From: Actinomycetota bacterium
Lineage (GTDB): Bacteria; Actinomycetota; CADDZG01; WHSQ01
Reading direction: 5' to 3'
DNA: 52,209 nucleotides
Assembly (NCBI GenBank): GCA_009377815.1
Contig: WHTI01000008.1
Coordinates: forward strand, 1-52,209
This document shows, piece after piece, positions 34,802 to 44,158 of the stretch (its first letter is position 1; the number at the start of each line of letters is the position of its first letter). The notes beneath the pieces are model-generated. The model ran no database searches and was not told the origin of the DNA. It saw only the letters and a program-made list of their open reading frames with translations. Position numbers and translations under genes: made by a program.

Positions 34802-34876
34802 TGGTGGGCGGTACTGGGATCGAACCAGTGACCCCTGCCGTGTGAAGGCAGTGCTCTCCCGCTGAGCTAACCGCCC
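34802..34876 (-). tRNA. tRNA-Val (anticodon CAC), CCA encoded
   Basis: The minus strand folds as a full cloverleaf: acceptor GGGCGGT / ACCGCCC, D-arm GCTC/GAGC, anticodon stem CTGCC/GGCAG with loop TTCACAC (anticodon CAC, Val GUG), T-arm ACTGG/CCAGT with loop TTCGATC, discriminator A and genomic CCA (34802–34804). The body is 72 nt (34805–34876). No integrase or duplicated 3' end is present, so it is not evidently used as an attachment site. Confidence 0.97.
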
Positions 34877-34904
34877 GGGACGCATGATGATACGAGAAGA
34901 AGAA

Positions 34905-34933
34905 GGGGGGCGGACCCCGAAGGCCCGCCCCCC
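34905..34933 (-). terminator. Rho-independent-type terminator after the M6 protease gene
   Basis: On the minus strand GGGGGGCGG... pairs with ...CCGCCCCCC (about 12 bp with one G·T) around a TTCGG loop, 25 bp after the protease stop. A pyrimidine run TTCTTCTTCTC follows. It insulates the protease gene from tRNA-Val. Confidence 0.75.
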
Positions 34934-34957
34934 TGTCTCATTTCCTTGCAGGACGAC

Positions 34958-37234
34958 CTATTTCACTACGATCCTGAAGTTGCCGCCCTTGCCCTTGCCA
35001 AGAACCTTGACCTTGAGGCCGGAACCTGCGGTCTTGGTGCTTGCGTCGGGGATGTTCGCGTTCCAGTACGCGTTCTTGGACTTGTCGTGGAAGACGTTAA
35101 CGGCGTTCGACTTGTACGCCTTCGTCACCCAACCACTCTCAAGTGCCTGGGTCAGGTGTGCCGTGAACGCCTTGTTCCGGAACGTCGCGTCCCACGTCTG
35201 CCACCTGGTGCGCCAGAACTCCCCATCCGGCCTCACGTTCGCCTTGGGATGCGAGTCGACCGGCAGGATCTGGCCGTGCCCCGGGTGCTGACCGACGTTG
35301 TTGTCGGCCCAGCGTCCGTCGCGGTACCAGATCAGAACGCCCTTGGCGTAAGGGGTCTTCTCGAGCCAGTTGCCCTCGATGAAGTTGTAGGCGCCCTTGA
35401 GGCTCACGTCGTTCCGCAGATAACTGCGGGACTCGATGAGGTAGTAGTGGAACGCCGAGCCGGTGATCTTGCCGTCGGCGACCTGCATGAAGCCACCGAA
35501 GTCCCACGCCCCCACGTTCGAGCCGTCGTCCGAGAGGTCTCCGAACTCGATGCTGTCGACGATGAGTCCCGGCTCGACGACCGCGCCGTCGGTCCAGTAG
35601 CGGAACCTGATCGCGTTCGAGCCAGCCGGCACCGTATACATGCCGTCGACCCAATCGCCGGAGGCGCCGGTGATCCCGTTGCCCTGGTTCGAGCCGTTCG
35701 GGTTCTCATCCGTCGACAGGTTGCCGTCGAGGGGAACGAAGGTCTCGCCGCCGTCGCTAGACGCCTCGACATACGCGTAGTCCCAGTCCTCCTCGATCTG
35801 GTACCAGGTCCGGAACGTCAGCTCCGTATCGGCCGCCAGCGGCGCCTCGAGGTGATGCTCCATCACGTTCTCGAGGTCGTCACCCTGGTCCGAGTAGTAG
35901 TAGTACGGATCGCCGGCTTCCGGCTCCACCGGCAGTACCTCGGTGTAGTCGTAGTCCGGAAGGTTGACCTGAACGATCTGTTTCCGGTCTGCCGTCGCAC
36001 CCTCCGCGGGGCCGAGCTTGAAGGTCTTCGTCTTCTTCTTCTTCGGCTTGAAGTTGAAGGTGCCGAGGTCCTTGCCGCGGACCCAGCCCAATGCGTACTT
36101 GGACCATGCGTCCATGTGCGTCGGCTGCGTCCCGATCGCGTCGGGATCGGCCGATGCCCATGAGCCGGCGTCCATCAGCGACCAGAATGAGACTGGGCTC
36201 TCACCGGTACCGGTGATGTCGTACAGGTCCGGCAGGCCCAGGTCGTGTCCGTACTCGTGCGCGAACACTCCCACCGCGCCGTTCTCGGGCTCGATGGTGT
36301 AGTCACCGACCCAGAGGTCGGTGCCCGGCACCTGGTAACCGCCCTGGAGACAGCCGTCACCGAAGCCGGCGGGGCCCTCAGTACCGAACCCCTCCTGACC
36401 GGCGTACCAGCGGTGGCTCCAGATCGCATCGGTGCCCTGGGCGCCGCCACCCTCCTCCTGACCCTGTCCCGCATGGACGAGCTGGAAGTGGTCGATGTAG
36501 CCATCCGCCTCATCGAAGTTGCCATCGCCATCGCAGTCGTACCGGTCCCAGACGTCGACGACGGCCGGGTCCCAGTTGACGCCCTCATCGACACCATCGG
36601 TCGCGTTCAGGGCCGCCTCGACGACCCGGTAGACCGGACCGTTGAGGTTGTCGGATCCGTCGCCACCCTCGGGCGAGTCGGCGCCGTACTCGGACTCGGG
36701 CTCATCGATCGAGACCCATTCCGAAACCTGGCCGTCGACCGTGTAGCGGCCGTCGGACAGCTCCAGGTAGAAGTCCCGCATCGACGGGAACCCGGTCGGG
36801 TTGCCACCTTCCGAGAAGAGCATCTCCTCGTAGTGGGCCCGGTCGAAGCTCTCGGACCAGTAGGTGGAGTTGTCCACTTCCCGATCCGGCTCCGCGATGG
36901 CTCCGGCCATCGGGTCGCTGAACTCCGCCAGCAGAGTCACGATGTGCTCTTCCAACTCGCGCTCGTACTCGACGAACGCTCCGTTCGGAAGCTTCACCGT
37001 GCCGTTGGGACGTACTCTTGCTTCACCACGGAGGACCGCATCGGCTGCCGCCGCCCTTTGGTTCTGCCACTCCTGTACGTGCTTGGGAAGTTCTTTGTAG
37101 TCACCGCGCGACTCGAGGGAATCGTGAGGAGGAGGAGCCGCCTTCTTGTTCGTCCCCACCGCCCCCGCCTGACCGATCAGTAACGATCCGACCAGGGCCA
37201 TGCCCAACAGTCCGCTGATCATCTTCTTGCTCAA
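34958..37234 (-). CDS. Secreted M6-family (immune inhibitor A-like) metalloprotease
   Basis: 758 aa from TTG 37234, supported by GGAGGT 6 nt upstream; ATG 37222 is the alternative. Signal peptide about 1–25. The zinc site is HEYGHDLGLPD (326–336) in the context GVFAHEYGHDLGLPDLYD; FWSLMDAGSWAS matches the InhA core, and the C-terminal half is beta-sandwich (FRTWYQIEEDWDYAYVEASSDGG) with a Lys/Gly-rich end. An EF-hand-like DCDGDGNFDEADG (233–245) probably binds calcium. The exported protease would degrade extracellular proteins. It is monocistronic with its own terminator. Confidence 0.93.
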   Translation of the reverse strand: MSKKMISGLLGMALVGSLLIGQAGAVGTNKKAAPPPHDSLESRGDYKELPKHVQEWQNQRAAAADAVLRGEARVRPNGTVKLPNGAFVEYERELEEHIVTLLAEFSDPMAGAIAEPDREVDNSTYWSESFDRAHYEEMLFSEGGNPTGFPSMRDFYLELSDGRYTVDGQVSEWVSIDEPESEYGADSPEGGDGSDNLNGPVYRVVEAALNATDGVDEGVNWDPAVVDVWDRYDCDGDGNFDEADGYIDHFQLVHAGQGQEEGGGAQGTDAIWSHRWYAGQEGFGTEGPAGFGDGCLQGGYQVPGTDLWVGDYTIEPENGAVGVFAHEYGHDLGLPDLYDITGTGESPVSFWSLMDAGSWASADPDAIGTQPTHMDAWSKYALGWVRGKDLGTFNFKPKKKKTKTFKLGPAEGATADRKQIVQVNLPDYDYTEVLPVEPEAGDPYYYYSDQGDDLENVMEHHLEAPLAADTELTFRTWYQIEEDWDYAYVEASSDGGETFVPLDGNLSTDENPNGSNQGNGITGASGDWVDGMYTVPAGSNAIRFRYWTDGAVVEPGLIVDSIEFGDLSDDGSNVGAWDFGGFMQVADGKITGSAFHYYLIESRSYLRNDVSLKGAYNFIEGNWLEKTPYAKGVLIWYRDGRWADNNVGQHPGHGQILPVDSHPKANVRPDGEFWRTRWQTWDATFRNKAFTAHLTQALESGWVTKAYKSNAVNVFHDKSKNAYWNANIPDASTKTAGSGLKVKVLGKGKGGNFRIVVK

Positions 37235-37248
37235 TCAAGTACCTCCAT

Positions 37249-37300
37249 TGACTGGCGCGTCGTCGCGCCTCTGCGTAACGATGCATCGCGTCGGCGATGC
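37249..37300 (-). other. Two stem-loops in the 5' region of the M6 protease gene
   Basis: GGCGCG / CGCGCC around TCGT (37254–37269) and GCATCGC / GCGATGC around GTCG (37283–37300) lie just upstream of the GGAGGT ribosome site. They would fold in the leader mRNA. The purpose is unknown; control of stability or translation is a guess. The remaining upstream stretch to 37473 shows only a TGGAA/TTCCA dyad and no ORF. Confidence 0.4.
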
Positions 37301-37473
37301 CAAGAACCCAGAATCTCTCCCCCTGCCCGATCCCCCTTCCTTGCTCGCCGCTGGCCCGCCGATGGAAAATTCCACCATCAGAGGCGACTGAGACTAGCCC
37401 ACCAAGCAAGCCCCGGGAAAGACTCGACGGGCAAAAGGGGTCCCCGCGGCGCCCGGCTAGTAGGGTGGGCTCA

Positions 37474-38727
37474 ATGGGCTCGGTCATCCACCTCTCCAGG
37501 ACCAACCGCGAGTGGCTCAAGGACCACTCCCGTAAGGCGCCCCGGAGTGACGGGCGGGTGGCGCTCGTGCTGGGAGGCGGCGGGATCACCGGGGCCGCCT
37601 ACCACCTCGGCGTCTTGAACGCCATGAACGCCATGGGGGCCCGAGCCGGAGTCAACGACTTCGACCTCTATGTGGGGACCTCGGCAGGAGCGGTGGTGGC
37701 CGCCTGCCTCGCGAACGGGATCACCCCCGAAGATCTGATCCTGGCTAATATCGGTCATGGCTCGGCCGCGTTCCGGGGAATCGGCGCGGACGAGGTCCTC
37801 ATGCCCGATCGCCGTGGCATCGTCTCCTCGATGGTCAGGTGGCCGCTGAGCGTCGTGGGGGCACTCCGTCGCTACATCGGACACCCCTTCACGACCGGAT
37901 TGATCGACGGGCTGGGGGCGCTCGCCGAAGGCCTCCCGGCGGCGATCTACACGACCGACGGCACCGAACGGTACTTGCGGGCCCTGCTTTCGGGAGACGG
38001 ATTCACGAACAATTTCCGGGCCACGAAGCGGAAGCTATTGATCACCGCCACCGACCTCGACAGTGCCCAGCGGGTGGTGTTCGGCGAAGAAGGCGTCGAC
38101 GACATCCCCATCTCCGAAGCCGCGGCGGCGTCGACCGCGATCCCGCTCCTCTATGCACCCAGGGAGATCAACGACCGCGTGTACCTCGACGGGGGCCTGC
38201 GTTCCACGACCAGCATCGAGGTGGCGATCGCCCACGGTGCCAAGCTGGTGGTCTGCATCAATCCTCTGGTCCCCTACGTCCACGACGTGAGGTATCTGCT
38301 GCCGACCTCCACGGGATTGCCCTCCCACCACATCGCCGAGAAGGGCTTCCCCCACATCGCCGCACAGAGCTTCCGGATCATGGCGCAGGCACAGGTCGAG
38401 AAGGAACTCGAGGTCATCACCCACGCACACCCCGACGTCGACATCATCCTGATCGAGCCGAGACGGGACGACGAGCACCTCTTCGTCTTCAACCTGATGG
38501 ATTACGGGAGCCGCGAACGGATCGCACGGCATGCGTTCGAAAGCGTTGCGATCGACCTCGTGACCCGATTCCCGGAATACGAGAAGGTCCTCGGCCGCCA
38601 CGGGATCAAGCTCAGCCGCGACCGGTTGATCGATCAACTCCAGTCGATCGTGGAAGGTGCCGAACCCCGCTTCTACGGCACCGAAGACCCCCTCGAGGTC
38701 GACACCGGCATCGAAAGAGACCTCTGA
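37474..38727 (+). CDS. Patatin-like phospholipase
   Basis: 417 aa from ATG 37474; the frame is open from 37297 but that part is low-complexity and unconserved. The glycine-rich oxyanion loop is LVLGGGGITGAAYHLG (32–47). The nucleophile is S70 in GTSAG, and the catalytic Asp239 is in VYLDGGLRS. It lacks a signal peptide and is likely cytosolic or membrane-peripheral. The lower half (IVEGAEPRFYG) is not a known extra domain. A lipoprotein sugar dehydrogenase gene follows 11 bp later. Lipid acyl hydrolysis is the family activity; the substrate is unknown. Confidence 0.9.
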   Translation: MGSVIHLSRTNREWLKDHSRKAPRSDGRVALVLGGGGITGAAYHLGVLNAMNAMGARAGVNDFDLYVGTSAGAVVAACLANGITPEDLILANIGHGSAAFRGIGADEVLMPDRRGIVSSMVRWPLSVVGALRRYIGHPFTTGLIDGLGALAEGLPAAIYTTDGTERYLRALLSGDGFTNNFRATKRKLLITATDLDSAQRVVFGEEGVDDIPISEAAAASTAIPLLYAPREINDRVYLDGGLRSTTSIEVAIAHGAKLVVCINPLVPYVHDVRYLLPTSTGLPSHHIAEKGFPHIAAQSFRIMAQAQVEKELEVITHAHPDVDIILIEPRRDDEHLFVFNLMDYGSRERIARHAFESVAIDLVTRFPEYEKVLGRHGIKLSRDRLIDQLQSIVEGAEPRFYGTEDPLEVDTGIERDL

Positions 38728-38738
38728 GGGTAACGATC

Positions 38739-39965
38739 GTGCAGCGCCCGGCGGCCGTGCTCCTGGTACTCGCACTCTCGCTCTCCGGCTGCACACGCTC
38801 GAGCGAACCCGAGGACCGCGCGCCGAGGCCCTCCCCATCTGCTCCAAGGCCAAGCCCAACCTCGGAACCATTCCCAGAGGTCGAACCCGATCCCCTCGGG
38901 GCACGGATCAAGCTTCAGCCGGTCGCCTCCGGTTTCGAGAGCCCCTTGCTCGTCACCAACGCGGGCGATGGGAGTGGCCGCCTCTTCGTTGTTGAACAGA
39001 CCGGACGGATCAAGACTGTGTCGCGCAAGGGTCGGGTTTCGGCCGAGGTGTTCCTCGATGTGAGCGACCGGATCGTGGCCGGCGGCGAGCAGGGCCTCCT
39101 GGGACTCGCGTTCGAACCCGACTACGCCGACAACGGCCGCTTCTACGTCAACTACACGGACGTTAGCGGCGACACGATCGTGGCGCGCTACCAGGTCAGC
39201 AACGATCCGAAGAGGGCGGATCCCGGGTCGGCCGAGGTGATCCTCACGGTCGACCAGCCGTACTCGAACCACAACGGCGGGCATCTCGCGTTCGGGCCGG
39301 ACGGCTACCTCTACGTCGGGCTTGGAGATGGCGGCTCGGGCGGCGACCCCCACGGCAACGGCCAGAACCCCGACACGCTCCTGGCATCGATCCTCCGGCT
39401 CGACGTCTCGGGCTCGTCCGGCTACGACATCCCGGGCGACAATCCGTTCGCGGGCGGAGGAGGGAATGGCGGCGGCGCTCCGGAGGTCTGGGCCTACGGG
39501 CTCCGCAACCCGTGGCGCTTCGCCTTCGACCGGGTCACCGGGCACCTGTGGATCGGAGACGTCGGCCAGGAGGAGTTCGAGGAGATCGATCGCGCTCCGG
39601 CCGGCGCCAGTGGGCTCAACTTCGGCTGGAACGTGACGGAAGGGAACGCGTGCTACGGATCGTCGTCCTGCGACACCGGGGGCCTGGAGCCTCCCGTGAC
39701 CCAGTACACGCACGCCGACGGCTGTTCGGTGACCGGCGGACACGTCTACCGCGGCGAGCGCTACCCGGTCCTCACCGGGGGCTATCTGTTCGCCGACTAC
39801 TGCTCGGGGCTTCTGTGGGTCATAGAGGCCAAGGGGCACAGGGGAGATCCCAAGCTGGCGCTGGAGACCGGGCGATCCGTGAGTTCGTTCGGCGAATCCG
39901 AGGACGGAGAGCTATTCCTCGTCGACATCAGTGCTGGGGAGTTGCTTCAGGTAACCGCCCGCTGA
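38739..39965 (+). CDS. PQQ-dependent sugar dehydrogenase family lipoprotein
   Basis: 408 aa from GTG 38739, with GAGGG 8–9 nt upstream. The lipobox SLSGC lies near residue 17, then a Pro/Ser linker. The glucose/sorbosone dehydrogenase propeller shows [59 protein letters not shown] and [13 protein letters not shown], all typical. The catalytic His is in HNGGH. A Cys pair is present in [11 protein letters not shown]. It would oxidise sugars outside the membrane if PQQ is available. The 3' end overlaps that of uvrA by 19 bp. Confidence 0.9.
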   Translation: MQRPAAVLLVLALSLSGCTRSSEPEDRAPRPSPSAPRPSPTSEPFPEVEPDPLGARIKLQPVASGFESPLLVTNAGDGSGRLFVVEQTGRIKTVSRKGRVSAEVFLDVSDRIVAGGEQGLLGLAFEPDYADNGRFYVNYTDVSGDTIVARYQVSNDPKRADPGSAEVILTVDQPYSNHNGGHLAFGPDGYLYVGLGDGGSGGDPHGNGQNPDTLLASILRLDVSGSSGYDIPGDNPFAGGGGNGGGAPEVWAYGLRNPWRFAFDRVTGHLWIGDVGQEEFEEIDRAPAGASGLNFGWNVTEGNACYGSSSCDTGGLEPPVTQYTHADGCSVTGGHVYRGERYPVLTGGYLFADYCSGLLWVIEAKGHRGDPKLALETGRSVSSFGESEDGELFLVDISAGELLQVTAR

Positions 39966-42874
39966 GTTGCCGCCCGCTTGGAGCGCGCCGCGGCGACCGC
40001 TTTCACCTTCCGCTTCGTCGGCGTCGACTTGAGGAGCGGGGCAAGGTACTCGCCCGTGTAAGAGCCCTTGGTCGCGGCGACCTCTTCCGGGGTTCCTTCG
40101 GCGACGATCGATCCGCCGCCGGAACCACCTTCGGGCCCGAGATCGATGAGGTGATCGGCCGTCTTGATCACGTCGAGGTTGTGCTCGATCACGACCACCG
40201 TGTTCCCTGCGTCGACCAACCGGTGAAGGACGCCGAGGAGCTTGTTGACGTCTTCGAAGTGCAGACCCGTGGTCGGCTCGTCGAGGATGTAGAGGGTCTG
40301 GCCCGTCGATCGTTTGGCGAGTTCGGTCGAGAGCTTCACGCGCTGGGCCTCGCCGCCCGAGAGGGTCGGCGCCGGCTGACCGAGCTTGATGTAGCCGAGG
40401 CCGACGTCGTTCAAGGTGTTCATGTGGCGGGCGATCGGGGGGATGGCCTTGAAGAACTCTGCCGCCTCCGACACCGACATCTCCAGCACCTCGGAAACGT
40501 TCTTCCCCTTGTAGCGCACCTCGAGGGTCTCGCGGTTGTAGCGCTTCCCCTTACACACCTCGCAGGGCACGTAGACGTCGGGGAGGAAGTGCATCTCGAT
40601 CTTGATCGTGCCATCGCCCGCACAGGCCTCGCATCGTCCCCCGCGTACGTTGAACGAGAAGCGACCCGGCTGATATCCCCGCCGTTTCGCATCCGGAGTT
40701 TTGGCGAACAGTTTCCGGACGTGGTCCCAGACACCGGTGTAGGTCGCCGGGTTGGACCTCGGCGTGCGCCCGATGGGCGACTGGTCGATGTCGATGACCT
40801 TGTCGACGAAATCGACGCCGTCGATCGAGCGGTGCTTGCCGGCCACTAGCTTGGCCTGGCGATTCAACCTCTGGTGCACTGCCCGATGCAGGATCTCGTT
40901 GACGAGGGTCGACTTCCCGGAGCCCGAAACGCCGGTGACCGAGATGAACCGGCCGAGTGGGAACTCGACGTCGATCTCCTTGAGGTTGTGCTGCCGGGCC
41001 CCCTTGACCACGATCGATTCGCCGTTCCCCTTGCGGCGCTCGGGCGGCACATCGATCATCCTGCGGCCGGTGAGGTAATCGCCGGTCAGCGAACCCTCCA
41101 TGTCGAGAAGTCCCTGGAGGGACCCGGCGTGGACGATCTCGCCACCGCTCTCCCCTGCTCCGGGACCGATGTCGACGACGTAATCCGCCGTCCGGATCGT
41201 TTCCTCGTCGTGCTCCACGACGATCAGCGTGTTGCCGAGGTCGCGCAGGCGCAAGAGCGTTTCGATGAGTCGCCGGTTGTCGCGCTGATGGAGGCCGATC
41301 GAGGGCTCGTCGAGGACGTATAGGACCCCCACGAGCCCGGAGCCGATCTGCGTCGCAAGACGGATCCGCTGAGCTTCACCTCCGGCCAGGGTTGCCGAGT
41401 TCCGCGACAGGGTGAGGTAATCGAGGCCGACGTCGAGCAGGAAGCCGAGACGAGCGTGGATCTCCTTCAGCACGCGCTCGGCGATGTGCGTCTCACGATC
41501 GTTGAGCTCGAGCGTGCGCATGAATGCATCGCAGAGATCGATCGACAGCGACGTCACCTCGTGGATGTTCCTGTCTCCCAGGGTGACAGCGAGGGTCTCG
41601 GGCCGGAGTCGTGCTCCCCCACACTCGGGACACGGAACCTCGCGGAAGTACTGTTCGTAGCGCTCCCGGGCGTAATCGGAATCGGTTTCCGACCGGCGGC
41701 GTTCGAGCCACGTCACGACACCCTCGAACACCGTCCAGTAAGAACGGACGCGCCCGAAGCGGTTCTTGTACCGAACGTGGATCTCCTCGTCGCTCGAGCC
41801 GTAGAGGATGACCTCCTTGGCTTTCTTCGGGAGCCGTTTCCACGGGACGTTCATCTTGAAGCCGAAGGTCTTCGAGGCCGAACCCAGGAGTCGATCGAAG
41901 TACTCCAACGTGCGACCCGACCACGGACCGATCGCGCCTTCCTCGAGCGAGCGATCCGGGTTCGGGACGACGAGCTCGATGTCGACCTCGAGATGCGTTC
42001 CGAGTCCATCGCAGTGGTCACACGCGCCGTACGGTGAGTTGAAGGAGAAGTTGCGCGGAGCGAGTTCCTCGAAGCTGATCCCGCAATCGACGCACGCGAG
42101 GTGCTGGCTGAACAAGATGTCTTCAGCGTCATCGTCGACCAGGTCGATCGCGGCGAGTCCCTCGGCAAGTCCCAGCGCCGTTTCGAGCGAGTCGGCGAGG
42201 CGCGTGCCGACGCCCTCCTTGATGACGAGCCGGTCCACGACCACATCGATGTCGTGCTGGTGATACCGATCGAGTTTGATCTTCTCGGTGAGTTCCCGCA
42301 TCTCGCCATCAACGCGCGCTCGAGCAAACCCACGGCGGGCGAGGTCGTCGAACAAGCTCTGGAACTCTCCCTTACGGGTCCTGACCACCGGGGCGAGAAC
42401 CTGGAAGCGCGTGCCATCCGGCAGGTTCAGGATCTGGTCGACGATCTGCTCCGGAGTCTGCCGGGCGATCGGTCGTCCGCAGTTGTGACAATGCGGCCGT
42501 CCGATCCGAGCGAACAGCAGACGCATGTAGTCGTAGATCTCGGTGATCGTCCCGACCGTCGAACGAGGGTTCTTCGGCGCGGACTTCTGATCGATCGAGA
42601 TCGCCGGGCTGAGGCCCTCGATGAAGTCGACATCGGGCTTGTCCATCTGCCCGAGGAACTGCCGTGCGTAGGACGACAGCGACTCGACGTAGCGCCTCTG
42701 CCCCTCGGCATAGATCGTGTCGAAGGCAAGGGACGACTTCCCCGAACCGGAGATGCCCGTGAACACGATCAACGAGTCCCGGGGCAGTTCGAGGTGGACG
42801 TTCTTCAGGTTGTGTTCTCGGGCCCCACGAACCACGAGACGGTCCCCGGAGCCCCCTACGGAGGCGATATCCAT
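39947..42874 (-). CDS. uvrA: Excinuclease ABC subunit A
   Basis: 975 aa. UvrA dimers find bulky DNA lesions and load UvrB. Two ABC modules are visible: Walker [13 protein letters not shown] at the N-terminus and [12 protein letters not shown] in the second half, with signature motifs [11 protein letters not shown] and [11 protein letters not shown]. Zinc fingers are [16 protein letters not shown]...CDHCDG and CEACAGDG...CEVCKG. The C-terminal tail is Lys/Arg/Ala rich. No LexA box is seen in the 129 bp upstream; instead a 9-bp-arm palindrome lies there. uvrB is 3.5 kb away on the same strand. Confidence 0.97.
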   Translation of the reverse strand: MDIASVGGSGDRLVVRGAREHNLKNVHLELPRDSLIVFTGISGSGKSSLAFDTIYAEGQRRYVESLSSYARQFLGQMDKPDVDFIEGLSPAISIDQKSAPKNPRSTVGTITEIYDYMRLLFARIGRPHCHNCGRPIARQTPEQIVDQILNLPDGTRFQVLAPVVRTRKGEFQSLFDDLARRGFARARVDGEMRELTEKIKLDRYHQHDIDVVVDRLVIKEGVGTRLADSLETALGLAEGLAAIDLVDDDAEDILFSQHLACVDCGISFEELAPRNFSFNSPYGACDHCDGLGTHLEVDIELVVPNPDRSLEEGAIGPWSGRTLEYFDRLLGSASKTFGFKMNVPWKRLPKKAKEVILYGSSDEEIHVRYKNRFGRVRSYWTVFEGVVTWLERRRSETDSDYARERYEQYFREVPCPECGGARLRPETLAVTLGDRNIHEVTSLSIDLCDAFMRTLELNDRETHIAERVLKEIHARLGFLLDVGLDYLTLSRNSATLAGGEAQRIRLATQIGSGLVGVLYVLDEPSIGLHQRDNRRLIETLLRLRDLGNTLIVVEHDEETIRTADYVVDIGPGAGESGGEIVHAGSLQGLLDMEGSLTGDYLTGRRMIDVPPERRKGNGESIVVKGARQHNLKEIDVEFPLGRFISVTGVSGSGKSTLVNEILHRAVHQRLNRQAKLVAGKHRSIDGVDFVDKVIDIDQSPIGRTPRSNPATYTGVWDHVRKLFAKTPDAKRRGYQPGRFSFNVRGGRCEACAGDGTIKIEMHFLPDVYVPCEVCKGKRYNRETLEVRYKGKNVSEVLEMSVSEAAEFFKAIPPIARHMNTLNDVGLGYIKLGQPAPTLSGGEAQRVKLSTELAKRSTGQTLYILDEPTTGLHFEDVNKLLGVLHRLVDAGNTVVVIEHNLDVIKTADHLIDLGPEGGSGGGSIVAEGTPEEVAATKGSYTGEYLAPLLKSTPTKRKVKAVAAARSKRAATQRAVT

Positions 42875-42955
42875 GAACCCCTGATGGTAAACGACGCGCT
42901 TGTCATTTACTTACCAGGCACGCTCACGACCGCCAGGCACCTGAGGGCAGCGAGA

Positions 42956-42977
42956 GCCGGTCGTCTCGACGACCGGC
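42956..42977. repeat. 22-bp palindrome related to the HNH-element tip
   Basis: Arms GCCGGTCGT and ACGACCGGC around CTCG, in the gap between the divergent uvrA and aminotransferase genes. It differs from the palindrome at 23425–23446 only at one compensated pair (T/A there, G/C here). Both continue with two variable bases, AACAGA, two variable bases and GGCG on the right. Shared flanks and a base-pair-preserving change suggest a dispersed repeat family. Confidence 0.65.
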
Positions 42978-43003
42978 AGAACAGAGTGGCGTAGCCTCCT
43001 GGG

Positions 43004-44158
43004 ATGGACGACCTCAGCAGCTATCGGGACGAGTTCCCGATCACCAAGGAGCGGAACTACCTGATCTCGGCCTCGCTGGGCCCCCTGTCGCGCCGGGCTC
43101 AGACGGCTGCCCTGGAGCATCTGGACCTTTGGTCGCGCCTCGGGCCGGAGGAACTCTGGTTCGACCACGGGATGCCGAAGCTGGCCGCATGCCGGGAGCG
43201 CTTCGCGGCCCTGATCGGGGCCGATGCCGACGAGATCGCGATCGTGCCCTCGGTCTCGAACGGGTTGTCGTCGATCGCGTCGTGCCTCGACTACACCGCG
43301 CGGCCCAAGGTCGTCGCCACGGCGATGGACTTCCCCACCAACCACTACGTGTGGAAGGCGCAACGGCCCCGCGGGGTCGAGATCGACGTCGTCCCGACCC
43401 CCGACGGGATCAGGATCGAGGCGGCGGACGTCATCGAGCGCATCGATGACCGGACCGCACTCGTTAACGTGAACCGGGTCCTGTTCGAGTCCTCCTGGAT
43501 CATGGATCTCGAACCGATCGTCGCCGCAGCTCACGACCACGGGGCATACGTGATGGTTGACGACTTCCACGGCACCGGCGTGCTCCCGCTCGACGTCCAC
43601 GAGCTTGGGGTGGACTTCCTGTTGTCCGGAGCTCTCAAGTGGCTGTGCGGGGGCCAGGGCATCGCGTTCCTGTACTGCCGCCGCGACCTGTTGTCGGAGA
43701 TGCACCCGATGATCGTGGGTTGGTTCGGGACCAAGGACCCCTTCGGTTTCGATCGCGCGGAGTTAGATCTACGAGACGACGCGCGCCGGTTCGAGACCGG
43801 GACCTACACGCTCCCCCAGGCATGGACCGCCGCGGAAGGGATGGGGATCATCCTTGAGGTCGGCGTGCCCAACGTTCGAGCTCGGAACCAGGCCCTCACG
43901 CACCGGATCGTGGAGCGCGCCATGGAACGCAACATGGAGTTGCTATCGCCGGTTGACGACGCGAGCCGAGGCGGCCTGGTCCGCATCAGGGTGCCCGGCG
44001 GAGAGGTAAAGGCCGAGGAGGTCCTTCACGCCCTCTTCGCACGAGACGTCGTCCTCGACCAGAGACACGATGCTTTGCGGATCTCGCCCCACTTCTTCAA
44101 CACCGAGGACGAGATCGATGTGTGCTTCAAGGAGCTGGACTCGGTCCTAGCTCACTGA
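43004..44158 (+). CDS. Class V aminotransferase-fold PLP enzyme
   Basis: 384 aa. Fold-type I PLP enzyme of the kynureninase/cysteine-desulfurase superfamily: VPSVSNGLSSIAS binds the phosphate, MVDDFHGTG carries the Asp (186/187) for the pyridine ring, and Lys212 in LLSGALKWLCGG forms the Schiff base. RFETGTYTLPQAWTA matches the C-terminal region of kynureninase-like proteins. No active-site Cys of desulfurases is evident. The reaction is undefined. It starts at ATG 43004, just downstream of the palindromic repeat, and its stop overlaps the opposing MATE gene by 7 bp. Confidence 0.85.
   Translation: MDDLSSYRDEFPITKERNYLISASLGPLSRRAQTAALEHLDLWSRLGPEELWFDHGMPKLAACRERFAALIGADADEIAIVPSVSNGLSSIASCLDYTARPKVVATAMDFPTNHYVWKAQRPRGVEIDVVPTPDGIRIEAADVIERIDDRTALVNVNRVLFESSWIMDLEPIVAAAHDHGAYVMVDDFHGTGVLPLDVHELGVDFLLSGALKWLCGGQGIAFLYCRRDLLSEMHPMIVGWFGTKDPFGFDRAELDLRDDARRFETGTYTLPQAWTAAEGMGIILEVGVPNVRARNQALTHRIVERAMERNMELLSPVDDASRGGLVRIRVPGGEVKAEEVLHALFARDVVLDQRHDALRISPHFFNTEDEIDVCFKELDSVLAH

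Noticed and set aside
34683-34865. Short plus-strand ORF ending over tRNA-Val
   Set aside because: Its C-terminal half is a translation of the tRNA antisense, a common false gene.
34802-34876. Genomic island inserted at tRNA-Val
   Set aside because: No integrase and no repeat of the tRNA 3' end was seen on either side.
37839-38738. Open frame upstream of the sugar dehydrogenase signal peptide
   Set aside because: It is another frame of the patatin gene. The lipobox and ribosome site fix the start at 38739.
42875-43003. SOS box for uvrA
   Set aside because: The palindrome here (GCCGGTCGT...ACGACCGGC) does not contain CGAAC-N4-GTTCG; likewise none is found before uvrB.
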